From Candidatus Bathyarchaeota archaeon (GTDB lineage Archaea > Thermoproteota > Bathyarchaeia > Bathyarchaeales > Bathyarchaeaceae): 16,214 nucleotides of DNA. The translations under genes were made by a program, and so were the position numbers. Location of the stretch: the NCBI GenBank assembly GCA_014859755.1, contig JACUTO010000021.1, positions 1-16,214 on the forward strand, read 5' to 3'. This document shows, one piece after another, positions 1 to 6,995 of the stretch. The stretch's first letter is position 1. Each line of letters starts with the position of its first letter. The notes beneath the pieces were generated by a model. The model had not been told where the DNA came from. It saw nothing but the letters and a program-made list of their open reading frames with translations, and searched no databases.

Positions 1-399
1 TAGCGAGGGGTGGATTGCCGCAAGAAAAGGTGAATACAGCGCGTATAAAATCAAGACGGCGACAACATAAATTACGCATCTAACCACGGTTTTTAACCGT
101 TCTATAGAAATCTTTGTCTTCCTCTTTCGTGTGTACTCGTAGGCTAGAACATCTGATGTGGATTCCAGGAGGAGCCGAAGCCCCCTAAATGCTTTAAAAA
201 TGAAAACGGAGAAACCTGTGAGGAGGATTAGACTGCAGGCAAGCGGGACTCCCACAGGCGCTATCATGTAGGCGGCGGGTAGAAAAACCAGAGCGCCGAA
301 AAGCCATATGAGCACTGCGGCGGAAAGGTTGATCAGGGTGCTTGGTAAGTGCTCTCTCGCGGTAGAAATTAACTTGTCTCGGGCTTCTCTCTCACCCAT
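1..399 (-). CDS. Membrane protein, C-terminus cut by window edge (paralogue of the 674-1255 gene)
   Basis: An open frame of 133 codons runs from ATG at 399 to the left edge with no stop, so the C-terminus is missing. It begins MGEREARDKL and has three hydrophobic stretches in view (about residues 20-47, 52-70 and 105-128), separated by a basic loop. It aligns with the complete gene at 674-1255: LIWLFGALVFLP here against LLWLFGNLIFIP there, and FLAAIHPSL against YLARIHPAL, in the same order and at similar spacing, so the two are paralogues. The start lies 3 bases after the stop of the upstream gene, with GAGG of that gene's end as a likely ribosome site. I do not recognise the family. It is probably an integral membrane protein with four helices, the fourth lying outside the window. 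Confidence 0.75.
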   Translation of the reverse strand, partial: MGEREARDKLISTAREHLPSTLINLSAAVLIWLFGALVFLPAAYMIAPVGVPLACSLILLTGFSVFIFKAFRGLRLLLESTSDVLAYEYTRKRKTKISIERLKTVVRCVIYVVAVLILYALYSPFLAAIHPSL

Positions 400-402
400 T
401 TT

Positions 403-645
403 CTATCCTCGCTGTATCGATTTTAGAACGCTCTTTAACATTATACGAGCTATCGAGAACGACATAAGAAGAGCGATTACAAGACCTATGATTACGGCAA
501 ACGTTTTTTCAAGGTCGTCCGGCCACGGCATCTTCTGAAAAACCAGTTCGTAAGCCTGGGGGAAATATGTTCTAAAAAACAGGAAGAATGAGAGGTCGGC
601 GGCGAGTATAGCTGACAGCACCGCTATCTTTATTGAAAGCCTCAC
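403..645 (-). CDS. Small two-helix membrane protein, unknown function
   Basis: Eighty residues with two clear hydrophobic helices (about residues 5-26 and 48-70) around a short polar loop that contains the motif PWPDDLEKTF. The start is GTG at 645, read AGGCTTTCA onward; no strong Shine-Dalgarno is visible, so translation may be coupled to the upstream gene that ends 28 bases before it. It sits between two paralogous membrane proteins on the same strand and is probably co-transcribed with them. It has no recognised domain. Hydrophobic helices with positive residues at the ends, together with tight packing, support a real gene, but the function cannot be inferred. Confidence 0.6.
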   Translation of the reverse strand: MRLSIKIAVLSAILAADLSFFLFFRTYFPQAYELVFQKMPWPDDLEKTFAVIIGLVIALLMSFSIARIMLKSVLKSIQRG

Positions 646-673
646 TAGAACCGCACCGTCTCTTTCTCAGCTC

Positions 674-1255
674 TCACTCTAACGCTTTTCCAGCCCACTC
701 AGCAGAGTAACGTCTGATCTCATCTGAAATCGCCTTAACAGCCCTATAAATCTCAAAGATTGCCCAAACGACGATCGCTATCAACACTACTCCTGAAAGC
801 GCTGGGTGTATGCGTGCTAGGTAATCCGAGAATAGAAGGAAGGCTAGGGAAACGATTATCACATGGAGTATACCTCTCAACGCTGTTTTGTAATGGCCAA
901 CTTCTGCTGGAGTCACGTCGTACGGAGCGCCTATTTCACAGGCAGCTAGGCCAGCTAAGGCATCAACAGCCCGACGGACATCCACGAGTATCTTCATAAC
1001 GAATATTGCCAACCCAACCAATATTATGAAGGTCAGGATTTGTGTAAGGGGATATCCAAACCACTCGATGCCTTCGGATATCGGTATGAATATTAGATTA
1101 CCGAAAAGCCACAGAAGTATCGCAGCTATTACCCCCACCGTTATAGATGGAACAGCGCCTACGAGAGCCTCTCTGGATTCCTTGCTTACCCTTTCGTAGT
1201 ATGCCCTTGGAGAAACTTTTTCTTCCCTCTTACCTGGTGGCTTTGCTTCTGCCAT
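674..1255 (-). CDS. Four-helix integral membrane protein, unknown function
   Basis: 193 residues. A charged, lysine-rich cytoplasmic-type N-terminus (about 1-35) precedes four predicted membrane helices near residues 38-62, 68-90, 124-146 and 152-172, and the C-terminus is charged. The start is ATG at 1255, preceded by GAGGTGA at good spacing, and a TATA-like box (TTTATATA on the minus strand) lies about 40 bases upstream. It is the first gene of a three-gene minus-strand set with 645-403 and 399-1. The third gene is a paralogue of this one (shared LWLFG and ARIHPAL-type segments). I do not recognise the family and see no catalytic motif. Divergently transcribed from the RHH regulator at 1348, which may control it. 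Confidence 0.8.
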   Translation of the reverse strand: MAEAKPPGKREEKVSPRAYYERVSKESREALVGAVPSITVGVIAAILLWLFGNLIFIPISEGIEWFGYPLTQILTFIILVGLAIFVMKILVDVRRAVDALAGLAACEIGAPYDVTPAEVGHYKTALRGILHVIIVSLAFLLFSDYLARIHPALSGVVLIAIVVWAIFEIYRAVKAISDEIRRYSAEWAGKALE

Positions 1256-1292
1256 AAAATCACCTCGTTACTCTCTTAATAGGACAACTAGG

Positions 1293-1300
1293 TATATAAA
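1293..1300. promoter_or_regulatory. TATA box in a divergent promoter region
   Basis: TATATAAA on the plus strand reads TTTATATA on the minus strand. It sits about 40-50 bases from both the minus-strand gene start (1255) and the plus-strand RHH start (1348), so it could position transcription in either direction. Archaeal box A is normally about 26 bases from the start site, which would put initiation near 1270 (minus) or near 1323 (plus). The assignment rests on sequence and spacing only. Confidence 0.5.
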
Positions 1301-1310
1301 TCCTACACAC

Positions 1311-1331
1311 CGTCTATACAATAGATAGACG
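1311..1331. promoter_or_regulatory. Inverted repeat, candidate operator for the RHH regulator
   Basis: CGTCTAT (1311-1317) and ATAGACG (1325-1331) are perfect inverted arms separated by seven bases. The repeat overlaps the expected plus-strand start site downstream of the TATA box and lies 17 bases before the TTG start of the RHH gene. RHH proteins commonly bind short inverted or tandem repeats and repress their own promoters, so autoregulation is plausible, but no binding is shown. Confidence 0.4.
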
Positions 1332-1347
1332 ATTAAGGTGAAAATCG

Positions 1348-1548
1348 TTGAAGGACATTCCTAAAGAGAGGAAAGGCACCGTGTTGGTGAACTTTAAGCT
1401 TCACGGAAACGTGGTGAAGGTTTTAGATCGACTTGTTGAAAGTGGACTCTACAAAACAAGGGTGGACGTAGTGTTGTCTGCGTTGAGGGTTTACAAACCG
1501 TTCCAAGAGATGTGGAAAAAAGAGACGGTTGATGCCACTGAGAGTTAA
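1348..1548 (+). CDS. Ribbon-helix-helix (CopG/Arc-type) transcriptional regulator
   Basis: 66 residues. A basic leader (KDIPKERKG) is followed by a short strand, TVLVNFKL, then helix one (about residues 21-33, NVVKVLDRLVESG) and helix two (about 37-50, KTRVDVVLSALRVY). This is the beta-alpha-alpha plan of RHH DNA-binding proteins, in which strand residues of the dimer enter the major groove. The start is TTG at 1348 with AAGGTGA seven bases upstream; a TTG start with a GGTGA site also occurs at 2277. It diverges from the membrane-protein genes, and an inverted repeat lies in its leader. The target is unknown; self-regulation or control of the divergent membrane operon is the simplest guess. 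Confidence 0.75.
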   Translation: MKDIPKERKGTVLVNFKLHGNVVKVLDRLVESGLYKTRVDVVLSALRVYKPFQEMWKKETVDATES

Positions 1549-1556
1549 AATTATGG

Positions 1557-1566
1557 ATATAAAAGA
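1557..1566 (+). promoter_or_regulatory. Probable TATA box for the LSm gene
   Basis: GATATAAAAG lies about 40 bases before the LSm ATG at 1602. Initiation about 25 bases downstream would give a leader of roughly 15 bases holding the GTGAGGG ribosome site. Called on sequence and spacing. Confidence 0.45.
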
Positions 1567-1601
1567 CGCTTAAGAAGAAGAGGAAGTGAGTGAGGGCGCA
1601 T

Positions 1602-1829
1602 ATGAGCGAAATGACCACTAAAATCCTGGAGGAAAGCCTTGGAAAAATCGTTCTTGTGCGATTGCGTGGTGGAAGGAAGTTGCGGGGGAAACTGAAGGGG
1701 TTCGATCAACACTTCAATTTGCTGTTGGAGGAAACAGAAGATATAACAAATGCAGAGAAAACTAGAAAACTTGGCACAATCATATTGAGGGGAGACAAGG
1801 TTACCATCATTAGTCCTCCACCTAGGTGA
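1602..1829 (+). CDS. Archaeal LSm/Sm-like RNA-binding protein
   Basis: 75 residues from ATG 1602, which is preferred because GTGAGGG sits at correct spacing; a GTG at 1590 would add four residues. The Sm1 motif is at about residues 14-43 (GKIVLVRLRGGRKLRGKL, then FDQHFNLLLEE) and Sm2 at about 56-71 (KLGTIILRGDKVTII). The D-x-H-x-N and RGD elements form the uridine-binding pocket in Sm folds. Archaeal LSm proteins assemble into heptameric rings that bind U-rich RNA in the cytoplasm and take part in RNA metabolism. The length is typical. It has its own TATA box and precedes prefoldin beta. Nothing unusual is seen. Confidence 0.93.
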   Translation: MSEMTTKILEESLGKIVLVRLRGGRKLRGKLKGFDQHFNLLLEETEDITNAEKTRKLGTIILRGDKVTIISPPPR

Positions 1830-1895
1830 AAACGCTTAATTAACGCAAAGTTATAATGCTGAAGGAGTTCAGAAGCAACAGTTTGGGGAGTTGAG

Positions 1896-2264
1896 ATGAG
1901 CGAAGAGATTTCGAGGCTTCCACCTCAGGTCCAGCAACGATTGCTTAGGCTTCAGCAACTACAACAGACGCTGCAAGGAGTTTTGACGCAGAAACAGCAG
2001 CTCGAATTGGAACTCAACGAAGTTGAGCAGGCGTTGAGCGAGTTGGAAAAGCTGACTGACGCTGCGGTGATTTACAAGTCCATCGGCTCGCTTCTCGTTA
2101 AATCAAAGAAAACCAAAGTGACGACTGAGTTGAACGAGCGGAAAGAGCTGTTGAACATGAGGATTAACGTGCTGGGTAAACAGGAGGAGCGTCTGCGAAC
2201 CCAAGTGAAGGATTTGCAGGAGAAGTTGCAACGCGATTTGCGTCCGATTTCACCTCCTCCTTAG
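1896..2264 (+). CDS. pfdB: Prefoldin subunit beta
   Basis: 122 residues with a long Gln/Leu-rich N-terminal coiled coil (about 8-55), a central beta segment (about 57-80, including AAVIYKSIGSLLVK and KTKVTTEL), and a second coiled coil (about 82-115). This is the layout of the beta (four-strand, short) subunit of the archaeal prefoldin hexamer, a chaperone that holds unfolded chains at its coiled-coil tips and passes them to the thermosome. ATG 1896 follows GGGGAGTTGAG. The stop is embedded in the AGGGTGA ribosome site of the next gene, so the two are probably co-transcribed. The alpha subunit is not in the window. Confidence 0.93.
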   Translation: MSEEISRLPPQVQQRLLRLQQLQQTLQGVLTQKQQLELELNEVEQALSELEKLTDAAVIYKSIGSLLVKSKKTKVTTELNERKELLNMRINVLGKQEERLRTQVKDLQEKLQRDLRPISPPP

Positions 2265-2276
2265 GGTGAAATTTTC

Positions 2277-2579
2277 TTGGAAGAAATAGGGATACTTGAA
2301 CTTACCCTTGAGCAGGTGGAAGAGCTTTGTGAAATCGCGGAGGAGACTGCAAGAGAGTATGTCTTATCAAAGGTTCCTCCCCGAAGAATATCTACCCTCA
2401 ACGTAACAGTTGACGCCGAGGGAACGAAGCCCATCACCATAAATGTCGATGTAGAAGTCGTTCTGTCGCCTCTCATGAAGAATTTCGATGTGGAAAAGTT
2501 GGTTAAAGAAGCTACGGAAAGGGCCTTCGCATCTATTAGAAAATACTTGAGGAAACTCTCATGCAAATCCACGAAATAG
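2277..2579 (+). CDS. Small conserved archaeal protein, probably DUF3194
   Basis: 100 residues. An N-terminal helix (about 6-32) leads into strands with the pattern ISTLNVTVDAEG and ITINVDVEVVLSP, then a C-terminal helix (about 68-92). Its position directly after prefoldin beta, along with size and strand pattern, fits the uncharacterised archaeal DUF3194 family, recalled here from context and sequence style rather than a search. The TTG start at 2277 is chosen because AGGGTGA lies seven bases upstream. The last 19 bases overlap the start of the DHH phosphoesterase. The alpha-beta layout also resembles Pcc1-like small proteins, so a related fold is possible. Function is not known. Confidence 0.7.
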   Translation: MEEIGILELTLEQVEELCEIAEETAREYVLSKVPPRRISTLNVTVDAEGTKPITINVDVEVVLSPLMKNFDVEKLVKEATERAFASIRKYLRKLSCKSTK

Positions 2580-3547
2580 TAGCTCTTATAGAAAAGCTTG
2601 ACGCCAAGTTGGTTGTTCTGTTATGTCATCATAATGCTGATCCAGATGCCATATGCGCTGCGTTTGCTTTTTCTCAACTGTTAGAGCGTCTAAGACCCGA
2701 GTTAGAAATCGAGATTGCGGCAGCTCAGGGACCCAGCAGACTTGCCAAATCCGTGTTGAAATTGCTACCCGTGAAATTAACAGCGCAGCCGCGCATTGAA
2801 AAAGCTGATCTCATCGTTTTATTGGATACAAATACTATCCAACAGTTAGATGAGTGGGGCGAGAGGGTTAAGGCGTCTAATTCTCCCCTCATCGTGATTG
2901 ATCATCATGCGAGCCATCCGGAGACTGAACGCCTTGCAACGATGTGCGTGACAAATGAAGAAGCTTCATCCACCTGCGAGATTGTTCATCAATTTTTTAA
3001 GGAGGCAGAAGTCGAGTTAACGGAAGTCGAAGCGAAAGCGCTTTTCCTTGGGATAGCCTTCGACACAAGACACTTTGTCATAGCCACTTCTAACACACTT
3101 AAAATCGTAGCCGATCTAATCGACGCTGGAGTGAACGCCCAAGAAACCTTGCCTCTTCTTTCCCTACCAATGGAGTATTCAGAACGCATAGCACGGCTAA
3201 AGGCAGGACGTCGCGTGAAACTTTTGAGGATCAATGACTGGTTAATTGCTTTTTCTCACGTTAGCGCCTACCAAGCCTCAGCAGCCAGAGCTTTGATTGG
3301 ATTAGGGGCCCACGTAGCCGTTGTTGCTGGTCAAAGGGGAGATACGCTTCAAGTCAGTCTAAGATCGTCTCGAGATTTTCATAAGAAAACTGGAATACAT
3401 CTGGGTCGTGACATAGCCAAGCCCTTGGGTGAATATCTGCATGGCATGGGGGGAGGTCACTCGGTTTCAGCTGGGGCTAACGGTGTTGGGGATGCGGAGG
3501 CCAGCCTTAAGCGTTGTGTAAGACTGCTAAAAGAGAGATTAAAGTAA
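2561..3547 (+). CDS. DHH-family phosphoesterase (NrnA/RecJ-like)
   Basis: 328 residues. DHH-domain motifs appear in order: HHNADPDAI (23-31), LLDTNT with Asp89, VIDHHAS with the DHH triad at 114-116, and GIAFDTR with Asp168. These bind two Mn/Mg ions. The C-terminal DHHA1 domain ends with GMGGGHSVSAG (295-305), the nucleotide-contacting GGGH loop. Length and architecture match NrnA-like enzymes, which degrade short oligonucleotides or pAp, and some archaeal RecJ-like nucleases; the exact substrate cannot be told from sequence. ATG 2561 follows TTGAGG and overlaps the upstream gene by 19 bases, which implies coupled translation in the prefoldin operon. Confidence 0.9.
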   Translation: MQIHEIVALIEKLDAKLVVLLCHHNADPDAICAAFAFSQLLERLRPELEIEIAAAQGPSRLAKSVLKLLPVKLTAQPRIEKADLIVLLDTNTIQQLDEWGERVKASNSPLIVIDHHASHPETERLATMCVTNEEASSTCEIVHQFFKEAEVELTEVEAKALFLGIAFDTRHFVIATSNTLKIVADLIDAGVNAQETLPLLSLPMEYSERIARLKAGRRVKLLRINDWLIAFSHVSAYQASAARALIGLGAHVAVVAGQRGDTLQVSLRSSRDFHKKTGIHLGRDIAKPLGEYLHGMGGGHSVSAGANGVGDAEASLKRCVRLLKERLK

Positions 3548-3567
3548 CTCTTTTTTAAGTAGCTACT

Positions 3568-3575
3568 CTTAAATG
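3568..3575 (+). promoter_or_regulatory. Candidate TATA box for the ECF operon
   Basis: CTTAAATG is centred about 24 bases upstream of the GTG at 3596. That distance puts the transcription start on or next to the start codon, which agrees with the lack of any Shine-Dalgarno before it. Confidence 0.4.
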
Positions 3576-3595
3576 ATTGAAAGCTTGCCAATAAC

Positions 3596-4459
3596 GTGGC
3601 GAATGAAACATTGGCAGTCATCAAGACAAGAGACCTAACATACACCTATCCGGGTGCAACAAAAGCATCCATCAGAGACATATCCATAACCATCGAAAGA
3701 GGAGAATTCGTGATTCTAACAGGTCCCAGCGGCTGCGGAAAAACAACCCTATGCCGATGCTTCAACGGCCTCATCCCCCTTTTTTACGGCGGAAAACTTG
3801 AAGGAGAAGTGGTAGTCGCCGGCCACAAAGTAGTTGAACACTCAATCTATGAACTCGCCCGACACATCGGCCTTGTTTTCCAAAACCCAGAAAACCAGCT
3901 CTTCGCATTGTCCGTTGAAAAAGACGTAGCCTTCGGCCTTGAAAACCTCGCCGTGCCGAGAGATGAAATGAGAAAACGAGTCGATTGGGCTCTTCAGATG
4001 ACAGGCATAGAAGACCTTAGTGAAAGACCGCCCTACGAGCTTTCGGGCGGGCAGCAGCAACGGGTTGCCATAGCCTGCGTGCTGGCCATGCAACCAGACG
4101 TGATGATATTGGATGAGCCCACTTCCTTCCTTGATCCGGTAGGAGCTCAAAAAATCTTCGAGGTAATTAACGAGTTAAACAAAGAATTGGGCATCACAAT
4201 CATCCTCGTCGAACATCGGTTGGACTTGGCCTCAAAATACGCCAATCACGTCATTGTTATGGATGAAGGAAAAGTTGTTTTAGACGGCGAGCCTCGAGGA
4301 GTCTTTAACTCTGAGAAAGCCCGCTTGATCGGTGTTGGCATCCCCAAAGCAACTAGGCTTTACCAGATTCTTGGAGAAAACGGAATACGTCTCGACAGAG
4401 TTCCAGTGACCTCGGAGGAAGCAGCCAGCCTCTTACGGGAGGTTTTGAAGCGTGATTGA
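3596..4459 (+). CDS. ECF transporter ATPase, first subunit
   Basis: 287 residues of ABC ATPase. Walker A GPSGCGKTT is at 43-51, the Q-loop FQNPENQLF at 95-103, signature LSGGQQQRV at 149-157, Walker B VMILDE at 169-174, and the switch His at 207. QNPxxQ in the Q-loop is characteristic of energy-coupling factor (ECF/CbiO-type) ATPases, which bind the coupling helices of EcfT on the inner face of the membrane. The GTG start at 3596 has no ribosome site but sits at leaderless distance from a box A; a TTG at 3611 is the nearest in-frame alternative. It overlaps the next gene by eight bases. Pairing with a second ATPase and EcfT supports a shared (group II) ECF module. Confidence 0.92.
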   Translation: MANETLAVIKTRDLTYTYPGATKASIRDISITIERGEFVILTGPSGCGKTTLCRCFNGLIPLFYGGKLEGEVVVAGHKVVEHSIYELARHIGLVFQNPENQLFALSVEKDVAFGLENLAVPRDEMRKRVDWALQMTGIEDLSERPPYELSGGQQQRVAIACVLAMQPDVMILDEPTSFLDPVGAQKIFEVINELNKELGITIILVEHRLDLASKYANHVIVMDEGKVVLDGEPRGVFNSEKARLIGVGIPKATRLYQILGENGIRLDRVPVTSEEAASLLREVLKRD

Positions 4460-5273
4460 GGTTAAAGACCTTTATTTCACCTATCCCACTGGTGTCGAAG
4501 CGTTAAAGGGAATCACCCTCACCATTGACGATGGAGAATTCCTAGCCATTATGGGACAGAATGGTGCGGGAAAAACAACCCTAGTGAAACATTTCAATGG
4601 ACTGTTGAAACCAACGAAAGGAGAGGTCGTTGTCGACGGAGTAAGCACCCGGGAAGTTAGCGTAGCCCAACTTGCCCGAAAAGTTGGATTCGTATTTCAA
4701 AATCCGGACCACCAACTTTTCTGCGAAACTGTGGAAGAGGAAGTTGCCTTCGCCCTTCGAAACTTTGGCTTCGAAGAAAACGCCATCAAGAAGCGGGTTG
4801 ATTGGGCCCTAAATCTTTTAGACATAACACAATATCGTCAAACATCTCCCTTCATGCTCAGCGGTGGAGAAAGAAAACGAGTTGCTCTGGCTTCGGTTCT
4901 CGCTTGGGACCCCCAAGTTGGCATCCTCGACGAACCAACGATTGGTCAGGATCACCAGCAAAAGGAGAAACTGCGGCAGTTTATTGTCCAACTAAATGCT
5001 CAGAAAAAAACTGTAATTGTTGTCACTCATGACGTAGAGTTTGTAGCCGAGTGTAATCCTCGCGTTGTTTTGATGACTGAAGGAAAAATCGTGGCTGAAG
5101 GACTTGCAGAAGAAATTTTGACAAACCAGAAGCTAGTTGCGCAGGCTTCTATCGTGCCTCCGCAGATAACTCAGATTTTCTTAGGGCTCCCTGATTTGGG
5201 GTTGCCAACAAACGTGATCGATGTTCATGAAGCGAGAAGGATTCTGCTTGACATTTTGGAGGGCGCCTCATGA
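4452..5273 (+). CDS. ECF transporter ATPase, second subunit
   Basis: 273 residues. Walker A GQNGAGKTT is at 35-43, the Q-loop FQNPDHQLF at 82-90, signature LSGGERKRV at 136-144 (Glu instead of Gln, as often seen in one of the two ECF ATPases), Walker B VGILDE at 156-161, and switch His193. It differs enough from the first ATPase to form a heterodimer rather than being a recent duplicate. The GTG start at 4452 overlaps the preceding stop by eight bases and is preceded by GGGAGGT at eight bases. It overlaps EcfT by four bases. It should hydrolyse ATP to drive substrate uptake through EcfT and an S component. Confidence 0.92.
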   Translation: MIEVKDLYFTYPTGVEALKGITLTIDDGEFLAIMGQNGAGKTTLVKHFNGLLKPTKGEVVVDGVSTREVSVAQLARKVGFVFQNPDHQLFCETVEEEVAFALRNFGFEENAIKKRVDWALNLLDITQYRQTSPFMLSGGERKRVALASVLAWDPQVGILDEPTIGQDHQQKEKLRQFIVQLNAQKKTVIVVTHDVEFVAECNPRVVLMTEGKIVAEGLAEEILTNQKLVAQASIVPPQITQIFLGLPDLGLPTNVIDVHEARRILLDILEGAS

Positions 5274-6064
5274 GCATGTTTGAGGGTTTTAGGTTTAGAA
5301 GAGTTTCTTCAGTTATCCACCGGTTAGATCCGCGAGTTAAGTTCTTTTTCGTTTGTGTGTTGTTTGTGACGGCGATATTATTTGGCAAGTTGCCGCCTCT
5401 CATTTTGCTATTTTTCGTCCCGTTGCCCTTTGTTTTCATGGCTGGCGTTCAGCGCGAATGGATTCGGTCTATGAGAGGTGCTTTATTCTTCGCGGTCATC
5501 ATTTTTCTATTCAACTTTGTTTTCACATATTTCTATACGCAGTATCCTCAGCTCCCATCCGCATCTCTGCTAGAACGTTCCCTTGCTATGACCCTTCGTT
5601 TCTTGGTTTTGGTGGAATCCTTCTCCGTGTTTTTCTTAACAACTTCGCCTGATCATTTGGGCTTGGCGCTGGAGCAGAGTCATGTCCCCTATGAATTTTG
5701 TTTTGCTTTCACTACTGCCGTTCGTTTCGTTCCTGTTTTGGCTGATGAAGCGCAGACTATCATGGACGCTCAGAAGGCTAGAGGATTAGAGTTGGAGCGT
5801 GGAAATTTCCTAAAAAGGGTGCGAAATTACATTCCCATCCTTATTCCACTCATTGTTGGCGCCATCCGAAGAAGCCTGGAGTTGGCAGAGGCCATGGAAT
5901 CCCGAGCTTGGGGAGCCAGCGAAAAACGCACCAACCTTTACGTGCTTAAGCTGAAGAACACTGATTACCTCCTAGCCTTCGGTTCCGTTCTCATGTTAAT
6001 TTTCGCTGTCTACGTTTGGCTTTATGTTCCCGTTCCTTCATTAATCACGTTATTGCGCCTCTAA
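5270..6064 (+). CDS. ecfT: ECF transporter transmembrane subunit EcfT
   Basis: 264 residues. Hydrophobic helices lie near 24-40, 42-59, 70-90, 105-125 and 235-252, with a long cytoplasmic region containing two Ala-x-Gly-type coupling motifs: KARGLELERG (169-178) and SRAWGA (211-216). These two motifs contact the two ATPases in ECF complexes. The N-terminal HRLDPRVK is also typical of the family. Translation starts at ATG 5270 in a four-base ATGA overlap with the second ATPase, with GGAGGG seven bases upstream. A substrate-specific S subunit is not encoded next to it, so the vitamin or metal imported cannot be named. It belongs to one operon with the two ATPases. Confidence 0.92.
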   Translation: MSMFEGFRFRRVSSVIHRLDPRVKFFFVCVLFVTAILFGKLPPLILLFFVPLPFVFMAGVQREWIRSMRGALFFAVIIFLFNFVFTYFYTQYPQLPSASLLERSLAMTLRFLVLVESFSVFFLTTSPDHLGLALEQSHVPYEFCFAFTTAVRFVPVLADEAQTIMDAQKARGLELERGNFLKRVRNYIPILIPLIVGAIRRSLELAEAMESRAWGASEKRTNLYVLKLKNTDYLLAFGSVLMLIFAVYVWLYVPVPSLITLLRL

Positions 6065-6131
6065 CTCGTTTCAAAGGGGTGGTTTGCGTTGAAATTAACC
6101 TTGATTACTTTCTCCGTAAAGGACTAGAAAG

Positions 6132-6141
6132 CTTTTTAATA
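6132..6141 (+). promoter_or_regulatory. Candidate TATA box for the hexuloisomerase gene
   Basis: CTTTTTAATA is centred 26-27 bases upstream of GTG 6164, the classic archaeal distance to the transcription start. A leaderless messenger is therefore likely. A small inverted repeat, AGGCA-GAAT-TGCCT, lies at 6146-6159 between box A and the start. Confidence 0.5.
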
Positions 6142-6163
6142 CGTAAGGCAGAATTGCCTCTCC

Positions 6164-6775
6164 GTGGGAAAATCCTTGAAATGGTTGAAGGCTGCGGCGG
6201 AAGAAATTTTATCTGGAGCTAAAAAGGCGATAAGCGAACTTGATATGAACCAGGTAGAGAAGTTCATCCAGATAATTTTGGATTCTAAGGAAAGGAAAAT
6301 TTTTGTAGTTGGCGTGGGGCGAAGCGGGTTTGTGGGACGCGCCTTCGCTCTGCGGCTCATGAACCTAGGATTTAATGTTTACTTCTTGGGCGAGACAATC
6401 ACTCCTGCCGCTGGAAAAGAAGATTTAATTATCGCTATTTCTGGTTCAGGCACAACCAAGTTTGCTCTAACTGCGAGTTCAACTGCAAAAGAAATTGGAG
6501 CTAAGGTGATTGTCGTCACCTCGTATCCTCAGTCTCCGCTGGGAGATCTCGCTGACCTCATCGTGTCCATTGGCGGTCGAACGAAACTTGGTTGGCCTAA
6601 GGAAGAAAATTATTTGGCTAGGCAGCTTCTAGGTGAACGTGAAACCTTGAGCCCCCTTGGGTCCATATTCGAAAACAATTGCATGGTCCTCCTTGACAGT
6701 TTGGTTGTTGAACTCATGCATCGCCTCGGAAAAACCGAAGAAGAGCTGAGGAAACTTCACGCTACCATCGAGTAG
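6164..6775 (+). CDS. 6-phospho-3-hexuloisomerase (SIS domain)
   Basis: 203 residues, one SIS domain. Features typical of the PHI/HxlB family are GVGRSGFVGRAFALRL (50-65), LGFNVYFLGETITPA (68-82), the phosphosugar loop AISGSGTT (91-98), PLGSIFE with a conserved Glu at 170, and the C-terminal LRKLHATIE with His199. The enzyme isomerises 3-hexulose 6-phosphate and fructose 6-phosphate. In archaea it usually works with hexulose-phosphate synthase to make ribulose 5-phosphate or fix formaldehyde. No synthase gene is in the window. GTG 6164 is chosen because a box A lies 26 bases upstream; TTG 6176 is an in-frame alternative. It is close to, but probably transcribed apart from, the ECF operon. Confidence 0.88.
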   Translation: MGKSLKWLKAAAEEILSGAKKAISELDMNQVEKFIQIILDSKERKIFVVGVGRSGFVGRAFALRLMNLGFNVYFLGETITPAAGKEDLIIAISGSGTTKFALTASSTAKEIGAKVIVVTSYPQSPLGDLADLIVSIGGRTKLGWPKEENYLARQLLGERETLSPLGSIFENNCMVLLDSLVVELMHRLGKTEEELRKLHATIE

Positions 6776-6995
6776 TTGGTCAGGTTTGTGTTTTACGTGA
6801 CAAACTTATGGATCTGCCTCATCAGCAAGATGGTGACTTCTTCCAGAAAATATCCACACATAACAACATTGGAATCGAGAGAAGAACAGAAACGGTTAGC
6901 GGAACAGGAAAGACAAAACGACTGTTAGGGCTTGGCTGTGCGCTCTAGCTAAACCTTCCCCAATCTTTCTATTCTTGTCAACGTAGCTCCTAAAC

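Noticed and set aside
6089..6127. Twelve-codon reading frame (TTG start) with a good GGGGTGG ribosome site between EcfT and the hexuloisomerase
   Set aside because: Too short to judge, no recognisable peptide, and its end overlaps nothing regulatory; it may be a decayed gene start or chance.
6800..6850. Minus-strand CTGATGA that looks like a fused D'/C' box
   Set aside because: No box C or box D at workable spacing on that strand, so not a second guide RNA.
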